A stretch of 34,484 bases of DNA from Microcaldota archaeon (GTDB taxonomy: Archaea > Micrarchaeota > Micrarchaeia > Micrarchaeales > CABMGC01). Positions 8,458-18,080 of the stretch are shown here, one piece after another. Within the stretch, counting starts at the first letter, position 1; every line of letters starts with the position of its first letter. A model generated the notes under the pieces. That model was not told where the DNA came from and searched no databases. It saw only the letters and a list, made by a program, of their open reading frames with translations. The position numbers were made by a program, and so were the translations under genes. Where the stretch lies: assembly GCA_021817305.1 (NCBI GenBank), contig JAKAVL010000033.1, forward strand, positions 1 through 34,484, given 5' to 3'.

Positions 8458-8799
8458 ATGCATGAAAAGAGCAGTATAAAGGCATGGACGACGGCAATGG
8501 AGAGCGTCAGGCAGGGCGAGAAGAACTCGGGCCTTGCGAGGGCGGTGCTCAGGATAGTGTCTAGGCCGAGGAGGGAGCGCGTGACAGTAAGCATAAAGAA
8601 GCTGAACGACAACGCCAAGGAGCGAGAGAGCATAATTGTGCCTGGCAAGATCCTTTCGGTTGGCGCCCCGGACAAGAAGTACGATGTGTGCGCGGTGGAA
8701 TATTCCGATGCCGCGGCGGAGAAGCTCAGGAGCGCCGGCTGCAGCATGGTTCCAGTGCAGGAGATGATCAAGAGGGAGGGAGTCCGCCTCGTTATATAG
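8458..8799 (+). CDS. rpl18e: 50S ribosomal protein L18e
   Basis: Family-like sequence VSIKKLNDNAKERESIIVPGKILSVG; operon context. Confidence 0.85.
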   Translation: MHEKSSIKAWTTAMESVRQGEKNSGLARAVLRIVSRPRRERVTVSIKKLNDNAKERESIIVPGKILSVGAPDKKYDVCAVEYSDAAAEKLRSAGCSMVPVQEMIKREGVRLVI

Positions 8800-8807
8800 T
8801 GATTTTG

Positions 8808-9233
8808 ATGGACAAGATTATTGACGGCGAAGGAAGAATCCTGGGTAGGATATCTACGCATGCCGCTAAGATGCTTCTGAATGGAGACAGTGTGATGATA
8901 ATAAACGCCGAAAAGATAGTCATAAGCGGTCACTTGAAGGACATTGTTGCAAAGTACAAGCAGAGGGTCGAGTTCAAGGACAAGGCGAATCCGGAACACT
9001 CCCCTTACGTGTCGCGCAGGCCGGACCTGTTCGTGAAGAGGGTCGTCAGGGGCATGCTGCCGTACAGGAGGCCGAAGGGCAAGGATGCATACAAGAGGCT
9101 CAGGGTTTATATGGGAGTTCCGGAGGGCATAACGGCCACGGATGCAACTGACATAAAGAAGGCAGAGGAGGTTTACGACGACATAATGACGATTAAGACG
9201 CTGGCCGAGAAGCTCGGCTACAAGGGTGCATAG
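8808..9233 (+). CDS. rpl13: 50S ribosomal protein L13
   Basis: IIDGEGRILGRISTHAAKMLL...VKRVVRGMLPYRRPKGKDAYKRLRVYMG; ATG at 8808. Confidence 0.92.
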   Translation: MDKIIDGEGRILGRISTHAAKMLLNGDSVMIINAEKIVISGHLKDIVAKYKQRVEFKDKANPEHSPYVSRRPDLFVKRVVRGMLPYRRPKGKDAYKRLRVYMGVPEGITATDATDIKKAEEVYDDIMTIKTLAEKLGYKGA

Positions 9234-9812
9234 ATGGCTGAAGAAGAAAAGAAGGCGCAGCCTTCCAAGAACATTGCAAGAAAAGGGGTCAACGGCCTCG
9301 ACAAGGCACTGGACGAATTCAACGCCAGCGCCGCGCCTGCGGCACAGCCCGTGCAGCAGAAGAAGGTCTCCAAGAGGCGCGGATCTGCGAAGAAGAGGCA
9401 GGCGAGGGCGGTGAAGGTTTCAAGGGGCAAGAGGAAGGAAGCAATCGCCAGGGCCAGGATGACGAATGGCTCAGGAGAGGTGACGCTCAACGGGGTGCGT
9501 GTGGATCTCCTCAAGCCAAAAGAGATACGCGAGCTCATACTTGAGCCCCTGAAGATCTCTGAGGAGGCGAGGGCGCTCATGAAGGTCTCGCGCATTGCCG
9601 TAGAGGTAAGTGGAGGCGGCATAAGCGGAAGGGCTCAGGCCGCGAGGAGCGCGATAGCGAAGGCCCTTGTCGAATCTTCGGGAAGCGAGGCGCTCAAGAG
9701 GCAGTACATGGCATACGACAGGAACCTCCTTGTCGACGATCACAGGCGCGTGGAACCGAAGAAGTTCCTCGGTCCCAAGGCAAGGGCGAGATTCCAGACC
9801 TCATACAGATGA
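9234..9812 (+). CDS. rps9: 30S ribosomal protein S9 with basic N-terminal extension
   Basis: GKRKEAIARARMTNGSGEVTLNG...GGGISGRAQAARSAIAKAL; C-terminal RARFQTSYR. Confidence 0.92.
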   Translation: MAEEEKKAQPSKNIARKGVNGLDKALDEFNASAAPAAQPVQQKKVSKRRGSAKKRQARAVKVSRGKRKEAIARARMTNGSGEVTLNGVRVDLLKPKEIRELILEPLKISEEARALMKVSRIAVEVSGGGISGRAQAARSAIAKALVESSGSEALKRQYMAYDRNLLVDDHRRVEPKKFLGPKARARFQTSYR

Positions 9813-9831
9813 TTGGATAATGGTGATTTGA

Positions 9832-10032
9832 ATGATGATACCTGTAAGGTGCTTCTCATGCGGGCAGGTCGTGGCCGACAAATGGGAGGAGTATGACAAG
9901 CGCGTCAACAAGAACAAGGAGGATCCCAAGAAGGTCCTCGAGGAGTTGAAGGTAAACAGGTACTGCTGCAGGCGCATGCTGATAGGGCACGTCGACCTAA
10001 TAGATGACATAATGAATTATGGAAGGAAGTGA
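9832..10032 (+). CDS. rpo10: DNA-directed RNA polymerase subunit Rpo10 (N)
   Basis: [21 protein letters not shown]...[16 protein letters not shown] zinc-ribbon. Confidence 0.95.
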   Translation: MMIPVRCFSCGQVVADKWEEYDKRVNKNKEDPKKVLEELKVNRYCCRRMLIGHVDLIDDIMNYGRK

Positions 10033-10072
10033 CGCTTAGGTATAAATAAATGCTGTACAAAAATATGAGAGA

Positions 10073-10168
10073 GGGGTCGTCTGCTAGCTTGGTTAGGCTC
10101 TGTGCTTAGGGAGCATAAGACCCGAGTTCAAAAAAGCGCGCAAGCGATTGAAAATCTCGGCGACCCCA
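10073..10168 (+). tRNA. tRNA-Pro (genomic anticodon AGG) with 22-nt T-loop intron (10133-10154, position 59/60)
   Basis: Acceptor GGGGTCG/CGACCCC, A73, anticodon arm TGTGC TTAGGGA GCATA, T-stem CCGAG/CTCGG. The T-loop becomes TTCAAAT after removing the 22 nt; central helix TTCA/TGAA with 3-nt bulges AAA and AAT. Confidence 0.8.
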
Positions 10169-10189
10169 ATCACTCAAAAAAATGATTTT

Positions 10190-10804
10190 ATGACTAATGA
10201 AATGCTTGTGGACCAAAACGAGTACCTCGAGGTAGGCATACACATAGGCACGAAGGTCAAGACTCCGGGAATGAAGCGCTTCATATACAAGGTGCGCGAG
10301 GACGGGCTGTACCTTCTGGACCTTCCAAACATAGACAAGAGGCTTAGGACAGCGGCAAGGATGCTCGCAAGGTACAACCCGGAGGAGATAGTGGTGACCG
10401 CCTCGAGAATTTACTCGATAGCTGCGGCCAGCAAGTTCGCCGAAATAACGAACGTCAAGCTCATAACCGGCAGGGTCATGCCCGGGGTATTCACGAACCC
10501 TAACAGGGAAGGCTTCATGGAGCCGGAGATAGTGCTCGTGAGCGACAACAGGAACGAAAGGCAGGCGGTCAAGGAGGCCAACAACACCAACATACCCGTG
10601 ATAGCGCTGTGCGACACGGATAACTGGATAAAGTTCGTTGACCTCATAGTGCCGTGCAACAACAAGGGGCGCAGGTCATTGTCGCTCATCTACTTCCTGC
10701 TGGCAAGGGAGTTCCTCAAAGAGAAAGGCTTAATAAAGTCCAACGACGAATTTAACTACAAGGTCTCTGACTTCGAAGCGAAGGTCGAGATGAAGGCGAA
10801 GTAG
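10190..10804 (+). CDS. rps2: 30S ribosomal protein S2
   Basis: YLEVGIHIGTKVKTPGMKRFIYKVREDGLYLLDL...VIALCDTDN. MTNEML start chosen because the longer ORF overlaps the tRNA. Confidence 0.93.
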   Translation: MTNEMLVDQNEYLEVGIHIGTKVKTPGMKRFIYKVREDGLYLLDLPNIDKRLRTAARMLARYNPEEIVVTASRIYSIAAASKFAEITNVKLITGRVMPGVFTNPNREGFMEPEIVLVSDNRNERQAVKEANNTNIPVIALCDTDNWIKFVDLIVPCNNKGRRSLSLIYFLLAREFLKEKGLIKSNDEFNYKVSDFEAKVEMKAK

Positions 10805-11359
10805 TTGGATTGGCGCAAGAATTCGAAAAGGGCGCAGGCAGCCCTCGATTTCATGTCTTCTTACGGCATAGCCATAATAATAATCATAATAGTGATGACA
10901 GCTGTCTACACCCTCAGCACGTCCAACAAGCACATATTCGCGCAGTCGTGCTCCGGATCCTCGGGCTTTGCGTGCGGGCCGTTCTCTTTGAATTCCCTAG
11001 GAGTGCTGAACATAACGCTGCAGCAGGCCACGGGCGGTGACATAACCATATACGGGCTTGCGTGTTCATCGACCATAAGCAACACCGCATCTAACTCGCT
11101 GCCGGGATACGGAAACGCGTACGTCACGAACAGCATTGCGTATTATCCGGCTGGGGGCAGCCCTGGCACTGGCGCCGTCGTATACACGGGAAGCGGCAGG
11201 CAGTTCCTGCTGTATTGCTTCTCTGCATCGCAGGAGGCATCGAAGGCCAATTCCTCAGGCGGTGATTTCATAGGCTACCTGTGGGCCAACTTCTCGATCA
11301 GCGGAAGGCCAGGCAGGATAACCCAGCTCGTTGCCACGGTAGAGGCAAGGTACACGTAG
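10805..11359 (+). CDS. Archaeal type IV pilin-like protein (class III signal peptide), TTG start
   Basis: KRAQAALDFMSSYGIAIIIIIIVMTAVYTL matches the class III signal pattern (K/R-x-QxALEFLMTYGWAI type). Starts immediately after the rps2 stop. Confidence 0.7.
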   Translation: MDWRKNSKRAQAALDFMSSYGIAIIIIIIVMTAVYTLSTSNKHIFAQSCSGSSGFACGPFSLNSLGVLNITLQQATGGDITIYGLACSSTISNTASNSLPGYGNAYVTNSIAYYPAGGSPGTGAVVYTGSGRQFLLYCFSASQEASKANSSGGDFIGYLWANFSISGRPGRITQLVATVEARYT

Positions 11360-11368
11360 GCGCATGTC

Positions 11369-11842
11369 ATGGACCAGGTCCTGAGGTCCTGCCTCGAGAA
11401 ACTTGGCGTGCGTTACAGGCTCCACGGACACAAGGCGGTGTTTACCGTAGGAGAATCAGGATTCCTGCGCGGTGTGATACCTGGAATGCACACCAAGAAC
11501 CTCTTCCTGAAGGATGACAAAGGCGCATTTTATCTCGTCTGCATGGAAGGCGACAGGAAGCTCGACATGAAGGCGCTGAGGAGCCGTCTGCGTGCAGGCA
11601 AGCTGCACTTCGGAAATGCTGAAGAGCTGAAGGGGGAACTGAATCTGACTCCCGGAAGCGTTTCGATATTCGGAATGATATACGCGAGGAATACAAAGCT
11701 CATACTAGACAAAAAGGTGTGGAGCGCTGACATCGTGTCCTTCCATCCGAACATAAACACCGAGACTCTTGAATTGCGTCACGGCGACCTCGAGCTGTTC
11801 TACAACTCGCTGGAATGCCAGAAGGAAATCATGGAGCTGTGA
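11369..11842 (+). CDS. YbaK/ProX-like aminoacyl-tRNA deacylase
   Basis: LTPGSVSIFGMIYARNTKLILDKKVW...VSFHPNINTETLELRHGDLELF resembles the YbaK/prolyl-tRNA editing family. Confidence 0.8.
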   Translation: MDQVLRSCLEKLGVRYRLHGHKAVFTVGESGFLRGVIPGMHTKNLFLKDDKGAFYLVCMEGDRKLDMKALRSRLRAGKLHFGNAEELKGELNLTPGSVSIFGMIYARNTKLILDKKVWSADIVSFHPNINTETLELRHGDLELFYNSLECQKEIMEL

Positions 11843-11918
11843 TACGGCATAGACGGCAAAATCGGCAACTATTATAAGTCTTACGGCGATAATATAAGTG
11901 CATTTATTCGGTGAAAGG

Positions 11919-12155
11919 ATGGCAATGGTGAACCATGAGAGGCCGTTTGACCTCTTGAACAAGTCGATAGGGCAGCAGGTGCTGATAAGGCTGAAGAACG
12001 GCACTGACATACGCGGCAAGGTACAGTCCTTCGACGTGCACATGAACATTGTGCTCGAGAACGCAGAGGAGATGGACGACGGCGGAAGTGCGAAGGTGAG
12101 GTTGAACACCATACTGCTCAGAGGGGGCAACATACTTTTCATATCTCCGGCATGA
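11919..12155 (+). CDS. Sm-like (Lsm) RNA-binding protein
   Basis: RPFDLLNKSIGQQVLIRLKNGTDIRGKVQSFDVHMNIVLENAEE...RLNTILLRGGNILFI, Sm1 and Sm2 motifs. Confidence 0.92.
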   Translation: MAMVNHERPFDLLNKSIGQQVLIRLKNGTDIRGKVQSFDVHMNIVLENAEEMDDGGSAKVRLNTILLRGGNILFISPA

Positions 12156-12174
12156 ATGCAAACTTATGCTTAAT

Positions 12175-12283
12175 GGGCTCTTAGCGCAACGGTAGCGCGC
12201 CTGCATGGCATGCAGGAGGTTGCGGGTTCAAACAAACTTTTGAAAAATTTTGATCAAAAGTTTTGAAAATCCCGCAGAGTCCA
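12175..12283 (+). tRNA. tRNA-Ala(GGC) with 37-nt T-loop intron (12233-12269, position 59/60)
   Basis: Acceptor GGGCTCT/AGAGTCC containing G3:U70, D-stem GCGC/GCGC, anticodon arm CCTGC ATGGCAT GCAGG, T-stem GCGGG/CCCGC. Intron BHB: TTCA/TGAA central helix, bulges AAC and AAT, 10-bp inner helix AAACTTTTGA/TCAAAAGTTT. Confidence 0.88.
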
Positions 12284-12351
12284 TTAATATTTGTCGGTTA
12301 GCCGCAGCTATGCGAGCCCATAAATATGTGGACAAGACCATGAACATTTTC

Positions 12352-14055
12352 TTACTGCTTTTTGAATATCTCCAGACTCGGAGCATAGAGCCCGGAGTAG
12401 TTAGAGAGGGGATTGCTCACAGTGTCAACAAGAGAGTATCCGGTTAGGTTCCGCTCTATGCAATTATCAAAACTCGCCATATACTCTGGACTTATATCAA
12501 GGCTTACGGTGCCACCAAAGACAACGTAGGAGTTGTCAGGAAGGCTGTTCAGATATGATGAGTTGCAGCTTTCTTGTTCAGAGATATTGTATTTATATCC
12601 TGAGACAAGGTTGGCTTCTGACATAAACAGGGGGCTGCCATGATATTGGGGGAGGGGATGCGCCGATACAAAGTTGATAAATGAATGCAACGTGTACATG
12701 GACGCGCGATAGTATCCTACATCATTGTTAAGGTCGGCCATGTCAAATGCCACCGCGGTAACAATTATTACGATGGCCACCAATATGGCCAGACGCTTTC
12801 CATTCTTAAGCAAGACATCCAGACCGAGGGCCATAATGACGATCATTGGGACCGTCAGAACTGTCGCGAGATAAGGCTGCTCGTCTATTGGGTAGTAGGT
12901 AATCACGCCTTTATTTATGCCAATGTTAGCGGGGAATAGCATTATGCACAGTAGCAGAAATCCAAACATCAGTGCCATTGTCACCGCCCACACGTTCCTT
13001 TTCTTTCTGAGGATTGTTACGGCTGCGAGGGGCAACATCAAGTATATCGAAATTGAAAAATACCTCATGAATGGCTCTATTGTGCTTACTGATGAATCTG
13101 CAAGTATCGAGGGGTAGAAACCAGGGTATCCTACATTGTAATCAAGGCATAAATTGCCGGATATGCACTGTACCGTCTGCGGTTGCGTTGCTTCTTGTAG
13201 GAGGTACACGGCATGTGTAAGTGACGGATACAGGAGGTAGTTTCCAGTCTGTATAAAATACACGCAGCCAATCAGGGAGTATGCCGCCAGAAAACCGATG
13301 AGCAGTGGCAACAACCCGATAATACCTGCAATTGCCTTTGTTTTCCCGTTGAAAGCCCTCGCGGCAATAACTAGAGTGAAGAATATCAGGAACAGGGCCC
13401 CGAGGGGATTTGTGATGTATGAAAGCCCTGCGAACGCCCCTGCAAGCGCATAATGCATTTTCCTGCCTTTTTCAATTGCAAGGATAAACGCGTATATTGC
13501 AACGGTTGCGAACATCATCGAGGGGATGAGAGGCTGAATGTGGGTAGAGAACAGAATATTCATTGGGAGAAATGCAAACAGTATTATGCCTAGGGTAGCT
13601 GGCCTGGCCCCGGATATGTGTTCCAAAATTAGAAAAATAAACAAACCCTCAACAATAGAAGTGAGAATCACGTAATAGATTGCGATATTCGCAGAAAATC
13701 CCAGAGTCTTCAGGACCAGAATTTCTGGGTATACGAACCCAACATAAAATTGGAATATATCCGCAGGATTGCACTCGCACTGAGAAAAGTTGCTTAAATT
13801 TACATTTTTATACTGCGAAAAACCTACAGTGTTGTTGAATAGAACGGCATTCGCAAAAATGTTTAAGTATATGCCTTCATCCTGTGTATTTGCAAATATT
13901 GGACCGGTGCTGTAGAATATTCTCACGCCAAGTATGAGCACCATAAGTGCCGTGATCAAAGCGAGTCTTTTTATCTTATTCGAATCTGTCTTATATTGAA
14001 TCGTCTTTATGCGGGAGTATTTGCTGCTATCTGCATTTTTCGGTACCGCCTTCAT
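12352..14055 (-). CDS. Multi-pass membrane glycosyltransferase (GT-C/GT39-like)
   Basis: Many TM segments; acidic loop motif NTQDEGIYL after the first TM, typical of GT-C enzymes. Confidence 0.65.
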   Translation of the reverse strand: MKAVPKNADSSKYSRIKTIQYKTDSNKIKRLALITALMVLILGVRIFYSTGPIFANTQDEGIYLNIFANAVLFNNTVGFSQYKNVNLSNFSQCECNPADIFQFYVGFVYPEILVLKTLGFSANIAIYYVILTSIVEGLFIFLILEHISGARPATLGIILFAFLPMNILFSTHIQPLIPSMMFATVAIYAFILAIEKGRKMHYALAGAFAGLSYITNPLGALFLIFFTLVIAARAFNGKTKAIAGIIGLLPLLIGFLAAYSLIGCVYFIQTGNYLLYPSLTHAVYLLQEATQPQTVQCISGNLCLDYNVGYPGFYPSILADSSVSTIEPFMRYFSISIYLMLPLAAVTILRKKRNVWAVTMALMFGFLLLCIMLFPANIGINKGVITYYPIDEQPYLATVLTVPMIVIMALGLDVLLKNGKRLAILVAIVIIVTAVAFDMADLNNDVGYYRASMYTLHSFINFVSAHPLPQYHGSPLFMSEANLVSGYKYNISEQESCNSSYLNSLPDNSYVVFGGTVSLDISPEYMASFDNCIERNLTGYSLVDTVSNPLSNYSGLYAPSLEIFKKQ

Positions 14056-14065
14056 GCCACCATCG

Positions 14066-14755
14066 TCATTTCCCGATGTTGGAGAATGCCTGCCTGATAA
14101 AATAGAATATGTCGCGCGTCGATACGGTTGACTTGTCTGTATCCCTGAACTCGACTGGCATGGAGCATATGCGCTTGTGCTGCCTCTCGGCGAGAAGCAC
14201 CAGCTTCGTATCGAAGAACCACTTATTGTCGTTCACGCCCTTCAGGTTTTCCCGCAGGAAATCTGCCCTGAAGAACTTGAAGCCGCACTGGAAATCAGTT
14301 ATCCTTGACAGGTAGAGAAGCCTGATCAGGTATATGTATATCTTGCTCTCTATGTACCTGCCGAGTTTCCGCTTTGCGTTTGATGCCTTCATGTACCTAT
14401 TGCCTATGACAACATCGCATCCGTCATTGATTTTCTTCAGCGCGGCTGGAACGTACTTCAGCGGCACTGCGAGATCTGTGTCCAGATATCCTATGACGTT
14501 TCCTTTTGCCGCGTTCATTCCGGTCCTGAGCGCAAGGCCCTTCCCCAGCGCCTGCACGTGCATCAGCCTGAACTTGTATCTCCTTGACATCCGGCGTAGT
14601 AGCGCGACTGAGCCGTCTGTTGACCCGCTCTCGACTGCTATCACTTCTGCGCCGTATCTGGACATGAACCGGAATATCTTCGGGAAGTTTTCCTTTATCT
14701 CAGTTTCCTGGTTCCGCACAGGCAGTATTATAGAAAGTCTCAATGCCTCATCCAA
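14066..14755 (-). CDS. GT2 family glycosyltransferase (dolichyl-phosphate sugar synthase-like)
   Basis: LSIILPVRNQETEI; VIGYLDTDLAVPLKY; VIGNRYM; DFQCGFKFFRAD. Confidence 0.85.
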   Translation of the reverse strand: MDEALRLSIILPVRNQETEIKENFPKIFRFMSRYGAEVIAVESGSTDGSVALLRRMSRRYKFRLMHVQALGKGLALRTGMNAAKGNVIGYLDTDLAVPLKYVPAALKKINDGCDVVIGNRYMKASNAKRKLGRYIESKIYIYLIRLLYLSRITDFQCGFKFFRADFLRENLKGVNDNKWFFDTKLVLLAERQHKRICSMPVEFRDTDKSTVSTRDIFYFIRQAFSNIGK

Positions 14756-14816
14756 CTACAGATTGCATGCTAAGGGTATTTAGGCAATATGCCGCGTTTG
14801 ATGCCGTACGCCGGAG

Positions 14817-15035
14817 CTATCTTCTCCTTCTCGAGTGCGCAGGGTCGTTGCGCATCAGTATCAGCATCAGTATCCAGAGCACTATCAGGAACGCCACAAG
14901 CGTCAGAAGGTACCCGAGATATGAGCCTGCTATGCCTGCCGCGCCCAGCGCGGTGCTCATCTCTGCAGCGAAGCCCACTACTACGAAGACTGCCGCGAGA
15001 ATTATAGCCATTATCGCATGATGTATGGATTTCAT
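14817..15035 (-). CDS. Small two-TM membrane protein
   Basis: 72-aa ORF with two hydrophobic segments and a basic C-terminus. Confidence 0.45.
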   Translation of the reverse strand: MKSIHHAIMAIILAAVFVVVGFAAEMSTALGAAGIAGSYLGYLLTLVAFLIVLWILMLILMRNDPAHSRRRR

Positions 15036-15220
15036 GAGACCACTCCCTCGTTTATAGTGCGACGTAAGACTTTAAAATACTTATGGAGAATGAAGGCCAC
15101 CAATAAAACTGCGGTGTTTCGACATGGAAAAAACAGAAGACTGCAGTACGGTTCTCCCGTCGGCAGGAATGCGCATTGTGAATTGATTATAGTTGACCAT
15201 TCAACTTTTTATTGGAAGAA

Positions 15221-15241
15221 AGCAAATATTTATATATTTAT
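15221..15241 (+). promoter_or_regulatory. AT-rich TATA-like promoter upstream of the heat-shock cluster
   Basis: GCAAATATTTATATATTTATT about 20-40 nt upstream of the ATG at 15260. Confidence 0.45.
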
Positions 15242-15259
15242 TCATGCATATGTTAGAGT

Positions 15260-15691
15260 ATGCCAGTAGTTGAGAGGATAGTGATAAAGCAGGTCAGCAG
15301 GCCGGGAAAGGATGACGTGAACGAGATCATAGAGTGGTTCTGCGAGGTTTTCGACCTCGCCAACAAGGGCAATGATCTCGAGCCCGCGATATTCAAGGAG
15401 ATAGTAAGCAACAGCATGAAGGGAGAAGGGATAACAAGCAGGGAGCTCACCAGCGAGCTTGAGATGCCCAGGAGCACGGTGATATATCATCTGAACAGAT
15501 TCATAGACACGGGCCTGGTCATAAGGAAGGGCAGGAAATACCAGCTGCGCTCCGAAGACCTTGCAAGCACAATAGAGGAGATACAGGCGGACATGTTCAG
15601 GGAGTTTGGGCGCATGATAAGCCTGGCGCAGAGGATGGACGAGATGATAGAGGTTGAGGGCAATGCCAGGAGAAAAGGAAGAAGGCAGTGA
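15260..15691 (+). CDS. ArsR-like winged-helix transcriptional regulator (putative heat-shock regulator)
   Basis: GITSRELTSELEMPRSTVIYHLNRFIDTGLVIRKGRKYQLR winged helix; directly upstream of grpE-dnaK-dnaJ. Confidence 0.7.
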   Translation: MPVVERIVIKQVSRPGKDDVNEIIEWFCEVFDLANKGNDLEPAIFKEIVSNSMKGEGITSRELTSELEMPRSTVIYHLNRFIDTGLVIRKGRKYQLRSEDLASTIEEIQADMFREFGRMISLAQRMDEMIEVEGNARRKGRRQ

Positions 15692-15692
15692 C

Positions 15693-16208
15693 ATGAAGGA
15701 TAACGGAGCAGAGAAGAAAGAAGATGCCGAGGCAAAGGTAGAGGGTAATAAAGGCACGGAGCAAGAAGACGAGTCAGCGGAACTCAAGGATAGGTTGCTA
15801 AGGCTTGCCGCTGAGTTCGACAACTACAAGAAGAGGACAATGAAGGAGGTCGATGCGGCAAAGGCCCTTGGAAAGGCGGAGCTTGCGAGGAAGCTGCTTC
15901 CTGTCCTCGATGAGTTCGGGCTCGCTATGGAGGCGATAGAGGCGAGGGGGGACATAGACAAGGGAATGGCCCTTGTGTTCTCCAACTTCGCGGATGCGCT
16001 GAAGAAGGAAGGACTGCGTGAGATAGATGCGAAGGGCGCGGCAGACCCGTACAGGCACGAGGTCATCCTGACAAAGGGCAGCGACAAGAAGGAAGGTGAG
16101 ATATTGGAGGTAATAAGAAAGGGATACGAGATGAATGGAATAATGCTTAGGCCTGCATCGGTCATAGTTTCAAAGGGAACCGTGCAGGATGAGGACAAAA
16201 AGGTGTAG
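15693..16208 (+). CDS. grpE: Nucleotide exchange factor GrpE
   Basis: [15 protein letters not shown]...[13 protein letters not shown]...DPYRHEVI...[19 protein letters not shown]. Start could be 15663 or 15693. Confidence 0.9.
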   Translation: MKDNGAEKKEDAEAKVEGNKGTEQEDESAELKDRLLRLAAEFDNYKKRTMKEVDAAKALGKAELARKLLPVLDEFGLAMEAIEARGDIDKGMALVFSNFADALKKEGLREIDAKGAADPYRHEVILTKGSDKKEGEILEVIRKGYEMNGIMLRPASVIVSKGTVQDEDKKV

Positions 16209-16210
16209 AT

Positions 16211-18076
16211 ATGGCAAAAATAATAGGAGTAGACCTTGGCACTAGCAACAGTGCAGCGGCGGTACTTGAAGGAGGAAGGCCCGTGCTCATACCGAGCGCG
16301 GAGGGCACATCGCTTTACGGGAAGTCGTTCCCTAGCTATGTCGCATTCACAAAGGACGGGAACAGGCTTGTAGGAGAGCCAGCCAAGCGCCAGGCCGTTG
16401 CGAATCCTGAGGGCACCTTGAGCACCTTCAAGAGGAAGATGGGCACCAATTTCAAGTACAAGGCGTTCGGCAAGGAGTATACGCCGCAGGAGCTTTCGGC
16501 AATGGTGCTCCAGAAGATCAAGAAGGACGCAGAGGCGTTTCTCGGCGAGGGGGTAAAGCAGGCCGTCATAACGGTTCCGGCGTACTTCGATGACAACCAG
16601 AGGCAGGCGACAAAGGACGCTGGGGAGATAGCGGGGCTAGAGGTCGTGCGCCTGGTCAACGAGCCTACGGCGGCGGCTCTCGCATATGGTCTCGACAAGG
16701 CGAGCAAGGACATGAAGATAATAGTATACGACTTCGGCGGCGGCACCCTGGACGTGACAGTCATGGACTTCGGGGGAGGGGTATTCGAGGTAAAGTCGAC
16801 GAGCGGCGACACGCAGCTTGGAGGCACTGACATGGACAACGCCATAGTCGACTTCCTCGTAAAGGAGGTCAAGAAGCAGAGCAGTGTCGACGTGTCAAAG
16901 GACAGCCAGGCCATGCAGAGGCTGCGGGAGGCCGGGGAGCGCGCGAAGATAGAGCTGTCTACCACGCTTACAAGCGAGATAAACCTGCCGTTCCTTACCA
17001 TGGGCCCTGGCAATGCCCCGGTGCACTTCACATACGGCCTTACCAGGGCGAAGCTCGAGGAGATAGTGCAGCCTATAGTGGAGAGGACGACGAAGCCTGT
17101 GATGCAGGCTCTCAAGGATGCGAAGCTGGAGCCAAAGGACGTCGACAAGGTCATACTCGTCGGCGGGCCTACGCGCATGCCCATAGTGCAGAGGTATGTG
17201 GAGCAGTTCCTGGGCAAGAAGATAGAGCGCGGGGTTGATCCGATGGAGGCCGTCGCCTTCGGCGCGGCGGTGCAGGCAGGGGTGCTTACGGGGGAGGTAA
17301 AGGACATTGTCCTCCTTGACGTTACGCCGCTGTCGCTCGGCCTTGAAACGCTGGGGGGCGTAATGACAACCCTCATAGAGCGCAACACGACAATACCGAT
17401 AAAGAAGACACAGGTGTTCTCTACTGCAGCGGACAACCAGCCCGCAGTGGATGTGCACATACTGCAGGGGGAGAGGAGGATGGCCAAGGACAACATAGAG
17501 CTGGGGCAGTTCCAGCTCATGGGCATACCTCCGGCCCCTAGGGGCGTGCCACAGATAGAGGTCACCTTCGACATCGACGCCAACGGCATAATACACGTCA
17601 CCGCCAAGGACAAGGGAACCGGGAAGGAACAGAAGATGCAGGTGACTGCGCGCAACAAGATGAGCCGGGAGGACATAGACAAGAAGATAAAGGAGGCGGA
17701 GGAAAATGCCGAGAAGGACAGGGAGGCCTTCGAGAAGGCGCAGGTGCGCAACGACGCCGAGACATTGGTGTACACCGCTGAGAAGTTCCTCAAGGACAAC
17801 AAGGACAAGCTTGACAAGGACGCTACGGAAAAGGTCGAGAAGGCCAGCAAGGAGCTGAGCGAAGAGCTGAAGAAGGAGGGCAATGAGAAGGAGCTGAAGG
17901 AAAAGACCGAGAGCCTCAGCACTGTCCTGCAGGAGGCAGGGTCGAGCATGTACAAGGGAGGTGCGGGCGGAGGTCCGGAGGGCCCTGGGCCGTCTCCAGG
18001 CCCCGGCACAGGCCCAGAGGGGCCCGGAGGCCCGGATCCCGGCACCGTAGATGCGAACTTCAAGGTTGAGAAGTGA
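16211..18076 (+). CDS. dnaK: Chaperone DnaK (Hsp70)
   Basis: [75 protein letters not shown]. Confidence 0.98.
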   Translation: MAKIIGVDLGTSNSAAAVLEGGRPVLIPSAEGTSLYGKSFPSYVAFTKDGNRLVGEPAKRQAVANPEGTLSTFKRKMGTNFKYKAFGKEYTPQELSAMVLQKIKKDAEAFLGEGVKQAVITVPAYFDDNQRQATKDAGEIAGLEVVRLVNEPTAAALAYGLDKASKDMKIIVYDFGGGTLDVTVMDFGGGVFEVKSTSGDTQLGGTDMDNAIVDFLVKEVKKQSSVDVSKDSQAMQRLREAGERAKIELSTTLTSEINLPFLTMGPGNAPVHFTYGLTRAKLEEIVQPIVERTTKPVMQALKDAKLEPKDVDKVILVGGPTRMPIVQRYVEQFLGKKIERGVDPMEAVAFGAAVQAGVLTGEVKDIVLLDVTPLSLGLETLGGVMTTLIERNTTIPIKKTQVFSTAADNQPAVDVHILQGERRMAKDNIELGQFQLMGIPPAPRGVPQIEVTFDIDANGIIHVTAKDKGTGKEQKMQVTARNKMSREDIDKKIKEAEENAEKDREAFEKAQVRNDAETLVYTAEKFLKDNKDKLDKDATEKVEKASKELSEELKKEGNEKELKEKTESLSTVLQEAGSSMYKGGAGGGPEGPGPSPGPGTGPEGPGGPDPGTVDANFKVEK

Positions 18077-18080
18077 ACCG

